From positions 682,001 through 746,000 of the forward strand of contig NZ_CP123907.1 of NCBI RefSeq assembly GCF_033783015.1: a stretch of 64,000 nucleotides of DNA, given 5' to 3'. The notes under the pieces are model-generated. The model saw only the letters and a program-made list of their open reading frames with translations. It made no database searches and was not told where the DNA came from. The translations under genes were made by a program, and so were the position numbers. This stretch comes from Corynebacterium sp. 21KM1197 (lineage in GTDB: Bacteria > Actinomycetota > Actinomycetes > Mycobacteriales > Mycobacteriaceae). Positions 27,400 to 36,319 of this stretch are shown here, piece after piece (within the stretch, counting starts at the first letter, position 1; each line of letters opens with the position of its first letter).

Positions 27400-29394
27400 C
27401 TAGGGGGGACGGGTGACGGTGCGGCGAAACGCCTGGATAGCGGAGGCGCGGTAGAACAGGGCGCTGGCGGCGAGGCTGAGCGCGAGCACCGCAGCGCCGG
27501 AGAGAAGCAGAATGAGGGGATCGGGGTGGCGCAGCACAAAGGTGAGCGCTCCGGCGAGGGCCACGGTGAGGGTGGCACGGAGGGCGTCGCCACGCAGCGG
27601 TGCGCCGATCATGGAGCGATAGGGGTGCCCCGCGAGGTGGTGCGTGGTGATTCTCCGGGCGTTGCGCGTGGCCCAGAGCGCGGCGTTTTGTGCCCCGCTG
27701 AGGAAGATCGCGGCCAGGATAAGCGCGATGGTGAGGAAGTACATGCGGGATTCCTCCTGGAACTTCCGCGCCTGATCCAGGGAGAGTTGCGCGATGGAGT
27801 CCACGGAGTAGACGTAAGGGCCAAGACCGTGGCGCGTGAGCGCCTCCCGGAGCGCGCCTTCCTCGGTGGAGACGATATTCCCGGAGGATAAGGAGGGGAG
27901 AAGGAAACCGGGGACGCTGAAGGCGGAAAGCGGGGAATCGGTGACCACGAGGAGGGAGTCCGTGGCCTGAACGGTATTACCCCCGAGAGCCACTCCGGCC
28001 TCCATCGCGGGAACGGGAGTGGAGCCGTTGAGGTAATAGCGCAGCCCGGCTTCATCGGTGCCGTCGCGGGAGAGGAGGGAAAGTTGCTGATCCTTTCCCA
28101 ACCAGCCCCGCGCAAAGGTGGGGGCGGCCTGGGGCAGCGAGACTTCCGTGAGGTCGTGGAGGGATATGCCGAAGGCGCGCAGCCAGGCCTCATCGGTGAT
28201 GATGATGTGCTGGAAGCCGTCCATTTCCTCGCGGGAATAGGCGATGGAGGAATCGAGAATGAGGGAGGTTCTAAGATGCCCGGAGTCGCTGAGTTCTTGC
28301 AGCGCCGCCGCCACGTTGCGGGCCCCCTCCGGGGAATCCATGAGTGCGGTGGAATCTGAGAACGATACACGCACCGTGCCCTTCATGGCCTCCCACAGGG
28401 CGTGATCCTGGGCCAGGCGGTGCGCGTGGAGCGCGAGGGTGGCGGTGCTGGGTACCACGAGGAGCGCCACCACCAGCGCCGCGCCGTGCAAGACCAGACC
28501 CATGCGGCGGAAGCCCTGGGGTATGCGGCGCTCGGCCAGGGCGGCAACGCTGGGCCGCCCCACCACGCTGAGTAATACGAATACCAGGAGGGCTGCGGCA
28601 AAGGCCGCCGCCTGCACGAGGAGAACGCGGCCCCAGACCAGGGGAAGTTGCTCCGCCCCGTGGGCGGCGATCACCCAGCACAGGCAGGCGAGGCCGCCCA
28701 CGAGGAACCCGGGGGCCAGCAGCGCCGCGATGGAGAGGGCGTCCTCGCGGTGAATACGCTGGCTGGGCACGCCGCCGAGGAGGCGGAGGCTGCGCCCGCG
28801 CTCCCGCCCCAATAACCACGCGGAGAGCGCGGCGGTGAGCGCGAGGAGCGTGGCGAGGGCGGCGTTTCCCGCCCCATTGTGAATGAGGTACGCATACACG
28901 AGGCGGAGAGGAGAAGTGGGCCGCTCCCACTCAATGCTGGCCTGGTGCTCTGGGGCCCAGGCGTCCAGGGCGGCGCGGGCCTCGGGTGAGGGCGAGAGCA
29001 CGTAGCGCCCGGACAGAGGAGTGGTGCCCAGTTCCGTGTGCGGGTGCAGGGAACCGTGGCTCTGCTGGGAGAACCACTGGATAGAGTCCCCGTCCAGGGC
29101 CACCGCAGCAGCCGGTGGGCGAGCGCCAAAGTAGAAAATATCGTGGGCGGTGCCGCCCTCGGGGTCCTCCTGGCTGGTTTCCCGGAGCAGGGAAACGGAG
29201 TGTTCCTCGGCCATGCGGTGCAGGCTGGCGGCTACCTCTTCCTTGGGCCGGGTGCTCTCGTTGATGCGCAGGGTCAGCGCCGTGGTGGTGCCAAAGGGCT
29301 GCTGTTCCTGTTGAAAGATAAAACTCTGAAGCGCCAGCACCCCGCACACCAGGGAGAGAACCAGGGCAGCGGCGCGAATGATCCACCGAATCAT
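27400..29394 (-). CDS. Bacteriocin-associated integral membrane protein (ABC permease)
   Basis: From ATG 29394 (AGAGGAAG upstream) the product is 664 residues. One N-terminal helix is followed by a large extracytoplasmic region (about 35-180), a helix cluster near 190-330 and a second extracytoplasmic region. Four helices lie at the end, the last (LILLLSGAAVLALSLAASALFYRASAI) near the C-terminus. Size and layout fit the DUF1430/bacteriocin-associated 7TM permeases that pair with the downstream ATPase type. The open frame extends to 29604, but that part contains a leader ORF in another frame and is not supported. Confidence 0.75.
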   Translation of the reverse strand: MIRWIIRAAALVLSLVCGVLALQSFIFQQEQQPFGTTTALTLRINESTRPKEEVAASLHRMAEEHSVSLLRETSQEDPEGGTAHDIFYFGARPPAAAVALDGDSIQWFSQQSHGSLHPHTELGTTPLSGRYVLSPSPEARAALDAWAPEHQASIEWERPTSPLRLVYAYLIHNGAGNAALATLLALTAALSAWLLGRERGRSLRLLGGVPSQRIHREDALSIAALLAPGFLVGGLACLCWVIAAHGAEQLPLVWGRVLLVQAAAFAAALLVFVLLSVVGRPSVAALAERRIPQGFRRMGLVLHGAALVVALLVVPSTATLALHAHRLAQDHALWEAMKGTVRVSFSDSTALMDSPEGARNVAAALQELSDSGHLRTSLILDSSIAYSREEMDGFQHIIITDEAWLRAFGISLHDLTEVSLPQAAPTFARGWLGKDQQLSLLSRDGTDEAGLRYYLNGSTPVPAMEAGVALGGNTVQATDSLLVVTDSPLSAFSVPGFLLPSLSSGNIVSTEEGALREALTRHGLGPYVYSVDSIAQLSLDQARKFQEESRMYFLTIALILAAIFLSGAQNAALWATRNARRITTHHLAGHPYRSMIGAPLRGDALRATLTVALAGALTFVLRHPDPLILLLSGAAVLALSLAASALFYRASAIQAFRRTVTRPP

Positions 29395-29421
29395 GGTGCT
29401 TCCTCTCAAAAAGGAAAATGA

Positions 29422-29446
29422 GGTGGCGCACGTATTGTGCGTCACC
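29422..29446 (-). promoter_or_regulatory. Hairpin in the leader of the ABC permease gene
   Basis: On the minus strand GGTG-A-CGCAC and GTGCG-C-CACC pair around a five-base loop, then TCATTTTCCTTTTT follows immediately before the permease ribosome-binding site. This has the form of an attenuator or weak intrinsic terminator. It follows a short leader ORF, so it may control the exporter genes. Function is inferred from position only. Confidence 0.4.
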
Positions 29447-29462
29447 AAAAGGAGGTGAGGAG

Positions 29463-29540
29463 TTAGCGGGTAGCCCCGTGTGCGGAGGCGGGTGCAGGGC
29501 AAAGCGCTGCGTTGCGGGCCTTCATTCTTAGAGGTGACAT
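29463..29540 (-). CDS. Possible 25-residue leader peptide upstream of the ABC exporter
   Basis: GGGAGGAG lies four bases before ATG 29540 on the minus strand, a much stronger ribosome-binding site than most in this window. The ORF encodes 25 residues beginning MSPLRMKARNAALC and stops at TAA 29463-29465. Its Shine-Dalgarno region (complement of 29543-29550) is exactly complementary to eight bases overlapping and following its own stop (29457-29464), so translation and RNA folding could be coupled. The peptide has no known relative. Confidence 0.4.
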   Translation of the reverse strand: MSPLRMKARNAALCPAPASAHGATR

Positions 29541-29640
29541 GCAACTCCTCCCAAAGGATTATTCCGACGCTCCAATGATATGGATCACTTGATGTGACCG
29601 TCAATACTCCCTGAAAAGATTTTTCTGCCGCCCACTATCC

Positions 29641-30900
29641 TCACGCCCCCGTCACCTCCATCTCCACCGGGGCGTTCTCCACCTCGTGCTGGGCCACCAC
29701 CTCCCCGGAGGCTAGGTCCACCACAAAGATCCCACCGGCGGCGTCGCTCACGTAGGCGGTGGAGTCCGCCACCTTGAGGATCGGCCCGGCCTCCTGCCAA
29801 TCCTCCTTTTCCTCCCAGGGCTCGATCACCGGAATGCTGCGCAGCACCTCGCCGCGCTCCATGTCGATGATCTTGAGCGTGCCGTCGGTGGCCAGCACCA
29901 CGCCGTTGCCCTCCTCATCGCGCCCCAGCGAACGGAACCAATAGGAGGCCTCCAGGTCCACGGTGCGCAGGGAAAAATCGCGGGTGTCGATGATCGCCAC
30001 GGCGGTGGGGTGCTCGTGCTCGGCATCGGCGTCGATCTTGTGATCCGCCAGCACGTAGGGGGAATCAGGGTGGCCCGCGAGGTTCCCGGAGCGCTGGTAT
30101 TCGTGCTGCGCGGGCACCTTGTGGAACTGCGCTCCGTCAAAGATTACCGGCCCGTTTTCGCAGCCGAACACCACGCGCTCCCCGGCGGCCACGGCCTCCC
30201 CGTGCACGCCGGGGCAGTCGGTGGTTTCCGCCTGGGTGGTGCCGGAGGCGTCGATAAGCCGCACGATGGAGCGCGATTCCTCGGTGCCGGTGGTGGTGAG
30301 CAGATTCTCGCCCAGGGGCACGGCCACACCGTGGTGGGCGGCCCCGGTGGATATGTGGGTGGGTTCGGCGGGGGAGTCCTTGGTGAAGGAATCCGTGGGT
30401 AGGAGGGTGACGGTGCCCTCGCCGTCGGAGAAGAGGGCGGTGTGCGTGCCGTGGGCCACCACGTGCCCGGCGTGCGGGGCGTCGAAGGCGGTGGAGGTGA
30501 GCACGGGATCGCCGGAATAGAAGTGGGAGTGATCGCCGTGGTCTACGCGTTGGGCGGCGGTGTCGTAGAGCAGGTACTCGTCGCCCGCGCTGACGAGGAG
30601 GGTGCGGCCGTCGCCGCTGGGATTGAGGCGCAGGAAGCCCTCGCGCGAGGTGGTGGCGAGGGTATCGCCGGTGATGACGTCCAGAGTGGTCAGGCCGCCC
30701 TCGTGGGTGTAGGTGAGGCGGGGGTGGAGGGCGGAAACCTCGGTGACCTCGGCGGGGCCGTCGTGCGTGGGGCCGTTATGCGTGGGTTTGTTGTGTGTGG
30801 GGGAGTCGGTGGGCGTGTCAGTGGGTGCGCCGCCCCCCGCGCAGGCGGTGAGGAGGGCTCCGGTGCTGAGAATGGCGGCGATCGCCGCGGTGCGTTTCAT
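29641..30900 (-). CDS. aztD: Zinc metallochaperone AztD-like lipoprotein
   Basis: This 419-residue lipoprotein has a signal ending in the lipobox LLTAC (Cys20) and a His-rich linker with three PTHN/PTHD repeats. A beta-propeller-like body follows, with several His clusters (DHGDHSHF, HAGHVVAHGTH, GAAHHGVAV). This is the AztD type, which hands zinc to the periplasmic binding protein of AztABC importers. No Azt importer gene is nearby. A 23-bp palindrome just upstream looks like a Zur box, so expression should rise under zinc shortage. Confidence 0.8.
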   Translation of the reverse strand: MKRTAAIAAILSTGALLTACAGGGAPTDTPTDSPTHNKPTHNGPTHDGPAEVTEVSALHPRLTYTHEGGLTTLDVITGDTLATTSREGFLRLNPSGDGRTLLVSAGDEYLLYDTAAQRVDHGDHSHFYSGDPVLTSTAFDAPHAGHVVAHGTHTALFSDGEGTVTLLPTDSFTKDSPAEPTHISTGAAHHGVAVPLGENLLTTTGTEESRSIVRLIDASGTTQAETTDCPGVHGEAVAAGERVVFGCENGPVIFDGAQFHKVPAQHEYQRSGNLAGHPDSPYVLADHKIDADAEHEHPTAVAIIDTRDFSLRTVDLEASYWFRSLGRDEEGNGVVLATDGTLKIIDMERGEVLRSIPVIEPWEEKEDWQEAGPILKVADSTAYVSDAAGGIFVVDLASGEVVAQHEVENAPVEMEVTGA

Positions 30901-30914
30901 GGAAAGCAGACTAG

Positions 30915-30937
30915 TTGATAATGGGAATCACTATCAA
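30915..30937 (-). promoter_or_regulatory. Probable Zur box upstream of aztD
   Basis: TTGATA (30915-30920) and TATCAA (30932-30937) are the outer arms of an imperfect 23-bp palindrome. Nine of its eleven half-pairs match around a short centre. It lies 14 bases upstream of the aztD start and has the spacing and AT-rich arms of actinobacterial Zur sites. The divergent ABC-F gene starts 42 bases away and could also be affected. Confidence 0.6.
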
Positions 30938-30978
30938 TAATGCGGGGGTGGTAGGGGTGGCTTAGAATGTGATCCGTT

Positions 30979-32838
30979 ATGGCAAACCTCATCAATATGG
31001 AGAACGTATCCCTCTCCTACGGCCTAAAAACCCTGCTTGACGGCGTATCCCTCGGCGTGCAAAGCGAGGATCGCATCGGCGTGGTGGGACTCAACGGCGG
31101 CGGCAAGACCAGCCTGCTGGAGGTGCTCACGGGGCTGGAAGAACCGGACTCCGGGCGCGTCTCCCACGTCAGCGACCTGCGCATGGCGGTGGTCACTCAG
31201 CGCGCCGACCTCGACCCCGCCGCCACCGTGGCCCAGGTGGTGCTGGCCCCGCTGGGCCTGGAGACCTTCGAGTGGGCCTCCAACGCCAAGGTGCGCGCGG
31301 TGCTCGGCGGGCTGGGCATGGCAGGCCTGGGCCTGGATACCCCGGTGGGCTCGCTCTCCGGCGGGGAACGCCGCCGCGTGAACCTCGCCGCCGCCCTGGT
31401 GCGCGACCTTGACCTCGTGGTGCTCGATGAGCCCACCAACCACCTCGACGTGGAGGGCGTGCAGTGGCTGGCCGCGCACCTGCTCTCCCGCAAGGTGGCG
31501 TTGGTGGTGGTCACCCACGACCGCTGGTTCCTCGATACCGTGGCCACCCGCACCTGGGAGGTACACGACGGCCAGGTGGACGTGTACGAGGGCGGGTACA
31601 ACGACTGGATCTTCGCCCGCGCCGAGCGAGCTCGCCAGGCCGATGCCGCCGAGGCCCGCCGCCGCAATCTCGCGCGTAAGGAACTCGCCTGGCTGCGTCG
31701 CGGAGCACCGGCGCGCACCTCCAAGCCGCGCTACCGGATCGAGGCCGCCGAGGCGCTCATCGCGGACGTGCCCGCCCCGCGCGACAGCGTGGAACTCATG
31801 GCCTTTTCCAAGCGCCGCCTGGGCAACCGGGTGATCGACCTGGAGGACGCGCGCGTGGAAACCCCCGACGGCCGCGCGCTCGTGGAGGGCCTGACCTGGC
31901 GGCTGGCCCCTGGCGAGCGCATCGGCCTGGTGGGGGTAAACGGCTCGGGCAAAACCACCCTGCTGCGCACCCTGGCCGGGGAGTACCCCCTCTCCGGTGG
32001 CCAACGCAAGCAGGGCACCACCGTGCGCCTGGGCTGGCTGCGCCAGGAACTCGATGACCTCGATCCCCAGCGTCGGCTTATCGACGCCGTGGAGGACATC
32101 GCCACCTACGTACACCTGGGAGACAAGGAACTCTCCGCCTCCCAGCTGGCCGAGCGCCTGGGCTTTTCCGCCAAGCGCCAGCGCACCCCCGTGGGCGATC
32201 TCTCGGGTGGGGAGCGGCGTCGATTGCAACTCACCCGCGTGCTCATGACGGAGCCGAACGTACTGCTGCTCGACGAGCCCACCAACGACCTTGACATTGA
32301 TACCTTGCAGGAACTGGAATCCCTGCTGGACGGCTGGCCGGGAACCCTGGTGGTGATCTCGCATGATCGCTACCTCATCGAGCGCATCGCGGATAGCACC
32401 TGGGCGCTCTTTGGCGATGGGGAACTCACCAACCTCCCCGGCGGCATCGAGCAGTATCTTCAGCGCCGCGCGCGGGAGGCCGCCGCCGAGGGGGCGGGCA
32501 CCCTGAACCTGGGGGAGCGCGGTGCTGCCGGGGCGGCTTCCTCCGCTGCTGCGTCCACTGGGGCCTCCGCGTCTACCGCCGAACCCGCCGCGACCGGGCG
32601 GTTGAGCAGCCAGGAACACCGCCAACTGACCAAGAAGATGAACAAATTAGAGCGGGAGATGTCCACCCTGGCGGACAAGATCGCCCGGCACGAGGCCGAT
32701 ATGGCAGAGGTGGCCGCCGCCACGCCCCCGGACACGGCGCGGCTCGCGGAGTTGGACGCCCAGGTGCGCGCGCTGCGCGAGCAGCACGAGGCGGCCGAGG
32801 GCGCGTGGCTAGAGGCCGCCGAGGAATTAGAGGGTTGA
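30979..32838 (+). CDS. ABC-F family ATPase (Uup/EttA-like)
   Basis: This 619-residue soluble protein has two ABC domains: Walker A GLNGGGKTS and GVNGSGKTT, signatures LSGGERRRVN and LSGGERRRLQ, and two DEPTN Walker B motifs. An arm-like linker lies between them and a C-terminal coiled-coil-like region near 545-610. There is no membrane part, so it acts on the ribosome rather than as a transporter. In corynebacteria an ABC-F gene typically follows ispE; here an ABC exporter and aztD are inserted between them. Confidence 0.9.
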   Translation: MANLINMENVSLSYGLKTLLDGVSLGVQSEDRIGVVGLNGGGKTSLLEVLTGLEEPDSGRVSHVSDLRMAVVTQRADLDPAATVAQVVLAPLGLETFEWASNAKVRAVLGGLGMAGLGLDTPVGSLSGGERRRVNLAAALVRDLDLVVLDEPTNHLDVEGVQWLAAHLLSRKVALVVVTHDRWFLDTVATRTWEVHDGQVDVYEGGYNDWIFARAERARQADAAEARRRNLARKELAWLRRGAPARTSKPRYRIEAAEALIADVPAPRDSVELMAFSKRRLGNRVIDLEDARVETPDGRALVEGLTWRLAPGERIGLVGVNGSGKTTLLRTLAGEYPLSGGQRKQGTTVRLGWLRQELDDLDPQRRLIDAVEDIATYVHLGDKELSASQLAERLGFSAKRQRTPVGDLSGGERRRLQLTRVLMTEPNVLLLDEPTNDLDIDTLQELESLLDGWPGTLVVISHDRYLIERIADSTWALFGDGELTNLPGGIEQYLQRRAREAAAEGAGTLNLGERGAAGAASSAAASTGASASTAEPAATGRLSSQEHRQLTKKMNKLEREMSTLADKIARHEADMAEVAAATPPDTARLAELDAQVRALREQHEAAEGAWLEAAEELEG

Positions 32839-34523
32839 TGATAAAGAAAATCCGGCTGCACCCCTGGGGCATGGTGGGTGCGGCGATCATGTTTGTGCTG
32901 GGGCTCACCCCCTCGCTGCTGCCCCGAGACTTCTTCTACCAGGGCCTAGTCTGCGGCCTGGGCGCGGGCATCGGCTACGCCCTGGGGCGCGGGGCCTACC
33001 GCATTTGGCACCGCTGGTTCTCCCCGCGCTACGCGCCGCGCCTGCGCGCCCGGCTCGATGCCATCTCTCCCCGCGTGCGCGGGTTCCTGGACATTGCCGT
33101 GCCCGTGGCGGCCTGGGTGGGCGTGATCGCCGCGGCCGTATTCTCCCTGCGCTGGCAGCACGGCGTGGCCGAACTCACCGGGGCGCAGGCGTACCCCCTG
33201 TGGGAGTTCCTGCTGGTGGTGCCGGTGGGCCTCGTGTTCTTTACGCTCACCCTGGTGGTGGGGGTGGCCGTGCGTGGCCTGGCGCGGCTGCTTACCCGTG
33301 CCGCCCCCTCGCGCCTGCGTGCCCCGGTGCGCAGCACCCTGGGCTGGGGCGCGGCGATCTTCGTGTGCCTGCTGCTCATCAATGAGGTGATCCCCGGAGT
33401 GATCGTCAGCGCAGGGGAGCGGGCCTTTTCCGTGAGCAACAAGGACCCCGAGGAGGGCGTGGAACAACCTCAGGAGGCGGAGCGCTCCGGCTCCCCGGAA
33501 TCCACCGTGGCTTTTGACGGCCTGGGCAGTTACGGCATGAGGTTCGTCGATGGCGGCCTGCGGGCGGAGGAACTAGCCGAGGTCACCGGCCAGCCCGCGC
33601 GCGAGCCGGTGCGCATTTACGCGGGCCTGCGCAACGAGCCGGAGGTGCGCGACCGAGCCCAAGCGCTTATCGACGAACTAGAGCGCACCGGGGCCCGCGA
33701 CCGCGAGGCCCTGCTCCTGGTGCTGCCCACCGGCACCGGGTGGGTGAACATGCGCGCGGCCCAGGCCTTTGAATTGCTCTACGGCGGGAACACCGCCGTG
33801 GCCGCCGCGCAGTATTCCTACCTGCCCTCGGCCTTCCACTTTTTCGCCGGTGGCGACGCCGTGCAGGAGGCCGGCAAGGCGCTGATTACCCCGGTGGTGG
33901 ACTGGTGGAACTCCCTGCCCGCCGACGATCGCCCCAAGCTCTACCTCTACGGCGAATCCCTGGGCTCCACGGCGGTGGAATCAGCGTTCTCCGGTATGCG
34001 CGATATTTCCTCCTCCGTGAACGGAATCCTGCTCACCGGCCCGCCGGACTTCAATCCCCTGTGGTCGAGTTTTATCGAGCGGCGCGACCCCGGCACCACC
34101 GAGGTCAGCCCGGAATATTCCGGGGGATTGGTGGTGCGCTTTGCCCAAAACGCCGAGCAGGTGCGCTCCTTTAGCGGGGATAACGAGCAGTGGGGCCCCA
34201 CCCGCGTGCTCTACATTCAGCACCCCTCGGACCCGATCGTGTGGTGGTCACCCTCCCTCATGCTGGAGGAACCGGATTGGCTGCGCGAACCCGCCGGGTT
34301 TGATCGCCTCCCGGAGATGAACTGGATTCCCTTTATCACGTTCCTCCAGGTGGCGGCCGATCTGCCAGTGAGTCAGAACGTGCCGCAGAGCCACGGGCAT
34401 AACTATGGCGATGAACTCTTGGACGGCTTTGCCGCCGTGGCGGGCCTGGAACAGCGCCGCGCGCAGGAACTGGAACCGGCGTTGGAGAAGGCCCTGGAGA
34501 TCACGCAGGACGAGAGGTTTTAG
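32838..34523 (+). CDS. Alpha/beta-hydrolase family membrane protein (PF10081 type)
   Basis: The 561-residue protein has about four N-terminal helices (residues 8-200) followed by an extracytoplasmic hydrolase domain. The nucleophile elbow is YGESLGSTAVESA and the candidate acid/His region is YIQHPSDPIVWW to QSHGHNYGDELL. This is the Abhydrolase_9 architecture, common in actinobacteria and of unknown substrate. ATG 32838 overlaps the ABC-F stop (TGATG), so the two are coupled. Confidence 0.85.
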   Translation: MIKKIRLHPWGMVGAAIMFVLGLTPSLLPRDFFYQGLVCGLGAGIGYALGRGAYRIWHRWFSPRYAPRLRARLDAISPRVRGFLDIAVPVAAWVGVIAAAVFSLRWQHGVAELTGAQAYPLWEFLLVVPVGLVFFTLTLVVGVAVRGLARLLTRAAPSRLRAPVRSTLGWGAAIFVCLLLINEVIPGVIVSAGERAFSVSNKDPEEGVEQPQEAERSGSPESTVAFDGLGSYGMRFVDGGLRAEELAEVTGQPAREPVRIYAGLRNEPEVRDRAQALIDELERTGARDREALLLVLPTGTGWVNMRAAQAFELLYGGNTAVAAAQYSYLPSAFHFFAGGDAVQEAGKALITPVVDWWNSLPADDRPKLYLYGESLGSTAVESAFSGMRDISSSVNGILLTGPPDFNPLWSSFIERRDPGTTEVSPEYSGGLVVRFAQNAEQVRSFSGDNEQWGPTRVLYIQHPSDPIVWWSPSLMLEEPDWLREPAGFDRLPEMNWIPFITFLQVAADLPVSQNVPQSHGHNYGDELLDGFAAVAGLEQRRAQELEPALEKALEITQDERF

Positions 34524-34603
34524 GAGGGCGGGGTTCTTGGTAGCGGCACAGCTGCCGGGTATCCTAGTGCGTAGTCATCCGAAGGATTATGGGGGAGAAC
34601 ATC

Positions 34604-35065
34604 ATGGTGGATACGGGGCTTAGCGCACGGGATATTGCCCAGTGGTTTGTCGTCTGGGCGGAGGAAGCGGAGAACACCGACCTCACCCCGCTCAAGGTGC
34701 AAAAACTGCTGTACTATGCCAAGGGCGTTTTTATGAGCAATAGCGGCGGTGTTCCGCTTTTCCTTGAGCACATGCAGGCCTGGTCGCAGGGGCCTGTGGT
34801 TCCAGAGGTGTACCACGATCTCAAAAGGTTCGGGCGGAATCCTATCGACCCCGATCAGTTTGTTTCTGATGACTTCGACTGGGACAAGTTCGCTCAGGTG
34901 GAGGATTCCCTCGTAGAGACCTGGCAGAGGTATGCCGTCTATTCCGCGTGGGCGCTGCGGAATAAAACGCACCAGGAGTCCCCGTGGATAAATAACTTCA
35001 CCGATGGTGATCACAACTTTGAGATCACCGACGCGGATCTTAAAGAGTTCTTCTGCAAGCGATGA
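34604..35065 (+). CDS. Panacea (SocA/DUF4065) domain protein, orphan antitoxin candidate
   Basis: This 153-residue protein shows the Panacea fold signature: LTPLKVQKLLYYAKGVF near the start, then MQAWSQGPVVPEVYHDLKRFG. ATG 34604 with GGGGGAG upstream is the best start (ATG 34589 is possible). Panacea proteins neutralise many unrelated toxins, including toxic small alarmone synthetases, and are normally encoded beside a toxin. Here no toxin-sized ORF flanks it; the next gene is a monooxygenase. Its base composition is somewhat less GC-rich than its neighbours. Confidence 0.8.
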   Translation: MVDTGLSARDIAQWFVVWAEEAENTDLTPLKVQKLLYYAKGVFMSNSGGVPLFLEHMQAWSQGPVVPEVYHDLKRFGRNPIDPDQFVSDDFDWDKFAQVEDSLVETWQRYAVYSAWALRNKTHQESPWINNFTDGDHNFEITDADLKEFFCKR

Positions 35066-35111
35066 GCGTACGCGGCAGCAGACAAGAAGCACCTCGCGTA
35101 CCCTGGCACCC

Positions 35112-35435
35112 ATGATTTTGATTAACGTCGTGTACCGCCCCAAGCCCGAGTACCTGGAGAACTTCCGGGAGAAGGTCGCTGAGTTCACCGAGGCCACCCG
35201 CGCGGAGGAGGGCAACATCTTCTTCGACTGGTACCGCAGCACCGACGATCCCGGCGTGTACGTGCTTCTGGAGGCCTTCCAGGATGACGCCGCCGAGGCC
35301 CACGTGAACTCCCAGCACTTCAAGGACGCCTGCGAACTCTTCCCCGAACTGCTGCTGGAAACGCCCAAGATCATCAACACCACCATTCCGGGCAAGACCG
35401 AGTGGGATCGCATGGCCGAGTTCGCTGTGGACTAG
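35112..35435 (+). CDS. Antibiotic biosynthesis monooxygenase-fold (quinol monooxygenase-like) protein
   Basis: This 107-residue ABM-domain protein starts MILINVVYRPKPEYLENFREKVAEFTEATRAEEG and contains FFDWYRSTDDPGVYVLLEAFQDDAAEAHVNSQHFK, the typical dimeric ferredoxin-like pattern. Such proteins oxidise quinols or act as small detoxifying enzymes. The ATG at 35112 lacks a ribosome-binding site, so it may be leaderless. The frame is open upstream across the Panacea gene without support. Confidence 0.88.
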   Translation: MILINVVYRPKPEYLENFREKVAEFTEATRAEEGNIFFDWYRSTDDPGVYVLLEAFQDDAAEAHVNSQHFKDACELFPELLLETPKIINTTIPGKTEWDRMAEFAVD

Positions 35436-35467
35436 CAGTGGTTTAAGCCCCGCTACACTGGTTACTC

Positions 35468-36319
35468 ATGAACCATGAGGAACCGCACAGCACCAATCCG
35501 CCCAAGTTGAACAAGAAGGCCTATGAGAAGGAACTCAAGCGCCTGCAAGCGGAATTGGTGGACATGCAGCAGTGGGTGGTGGAGACCGGCGCGCGGCTGG
35601 TGATCGTGATGGAGGGGCGCGATGCCGCGGGCAAGGGCTCCGCCATCAAACGAATCACCCAGTACCTCAACCCGCGTACCTGTCGGATCGAGGCCCTGCC
35701 CGCCCCCACCTCCCGGGAGAAGGGGCAGTGGTATTTCCAGCGCTACGTGGAAAAACTCCCCACGGCGGGGGAGATCGTGATCTTTGACCGCTCCTGGTAC
35801 AACCGCGCCGGGGTGGAGCGTGTGATGGGCTTTGCCACCTCGGAGGAGTATCGCCGCTTCCTGCATCAGGCCCCGATCTTTGAGCGCCTGTTGGTGGAGG
35901 ACGGAATCATGCTGCGCAAGTATTGGTTCTCCGTCTCCGATGAGGAGCAGATCGCGCGCTTTGAGTCCCGCCGCAATGATCCGCTGCGCCGCTGGAAACT
36001 CTCCCCGATGGATTTGCAGTCCATCACCCGGTGGGAGGAGTATTCCCGCGCCAAGGATGAGATGTTCGTGCACACCGATATTCCGGCCGCCCCCTGGTAC
36101 ACGGTGGAATCGGAGGATAAGAAGCGCTCGAGGATCAACGTGATCTCGCACCTGCTTTCCACCGTGCCCTATGAGAAAATCGAGCGCGAGTTGCCGGAAA
36201 TCCCGGAGCGGCCGAAGTCCAATAATGACTATCAGCGGCCCCCGCGCGAGGACTTCCGCTACGTGCCGGACGTGGCCGCGCAGTTGGAGGCCGGGAAGAA
36301 GAAGGCTAAGAAGAAGTAG
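35468..36319 (+). CDS. ppk2: Polyphosphate kinase 2
   Basis: This 283-residue PPK2 uses polyphosphate to phosphorylate nucleotides (or the reverse). Walker A is MEGRDAAGKGSAIKR, Walker B is IVIFDRSWYNRAGVERVMGF, and the lid motif RRNDPLRRWKLSPMDLQS is intact. It has one PPK2 domain and a lysine-rich C-terminal tail. Corynebacteria store polyphosphate in volutin granules. Its end overlaps by 14 bases the convergent nagE-type gene. Confidence 0.93.
   Translation: MNHEEPHSTNPPKLNKKAYEKELKRLQAELVDMQQWVVETGARLVIVMEGRDAAGKGSAIKRITQYLNPRTCRIEALPAPTSREKGQWYFQRYVEKLPTAGEIVIFDRSWYNRAGVERVMGFATSEEYRRFLHQAPIFERLLVEDGIMLRKYWFSVSDEEQIARFESRRNDPLRRWKLSPMDLQSITRWEEYSRAKDEMFVHTDIPAAPWYTVESEDKKRSRINVISHLLSTVPYEKIERELPEIPERPKSNNDYQRPPREDFRYVPDVAAQLEAGKKKAKKK

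Noticed and set aside
29395-29604. N-terminal extension of the ABC permease to 29604
   Set aside because: The extension contains no membrane-like or family sequence and covers a leader ORF and hairpin in other frames; ATG 29394 has a good ribosome-binding site and an N-terminal helix.
31024-32625. 533-codon minus-strand ORF opposite the ABC-F gene
   Set aside because: Antisense shadow of a gene with two intact ABC domains.
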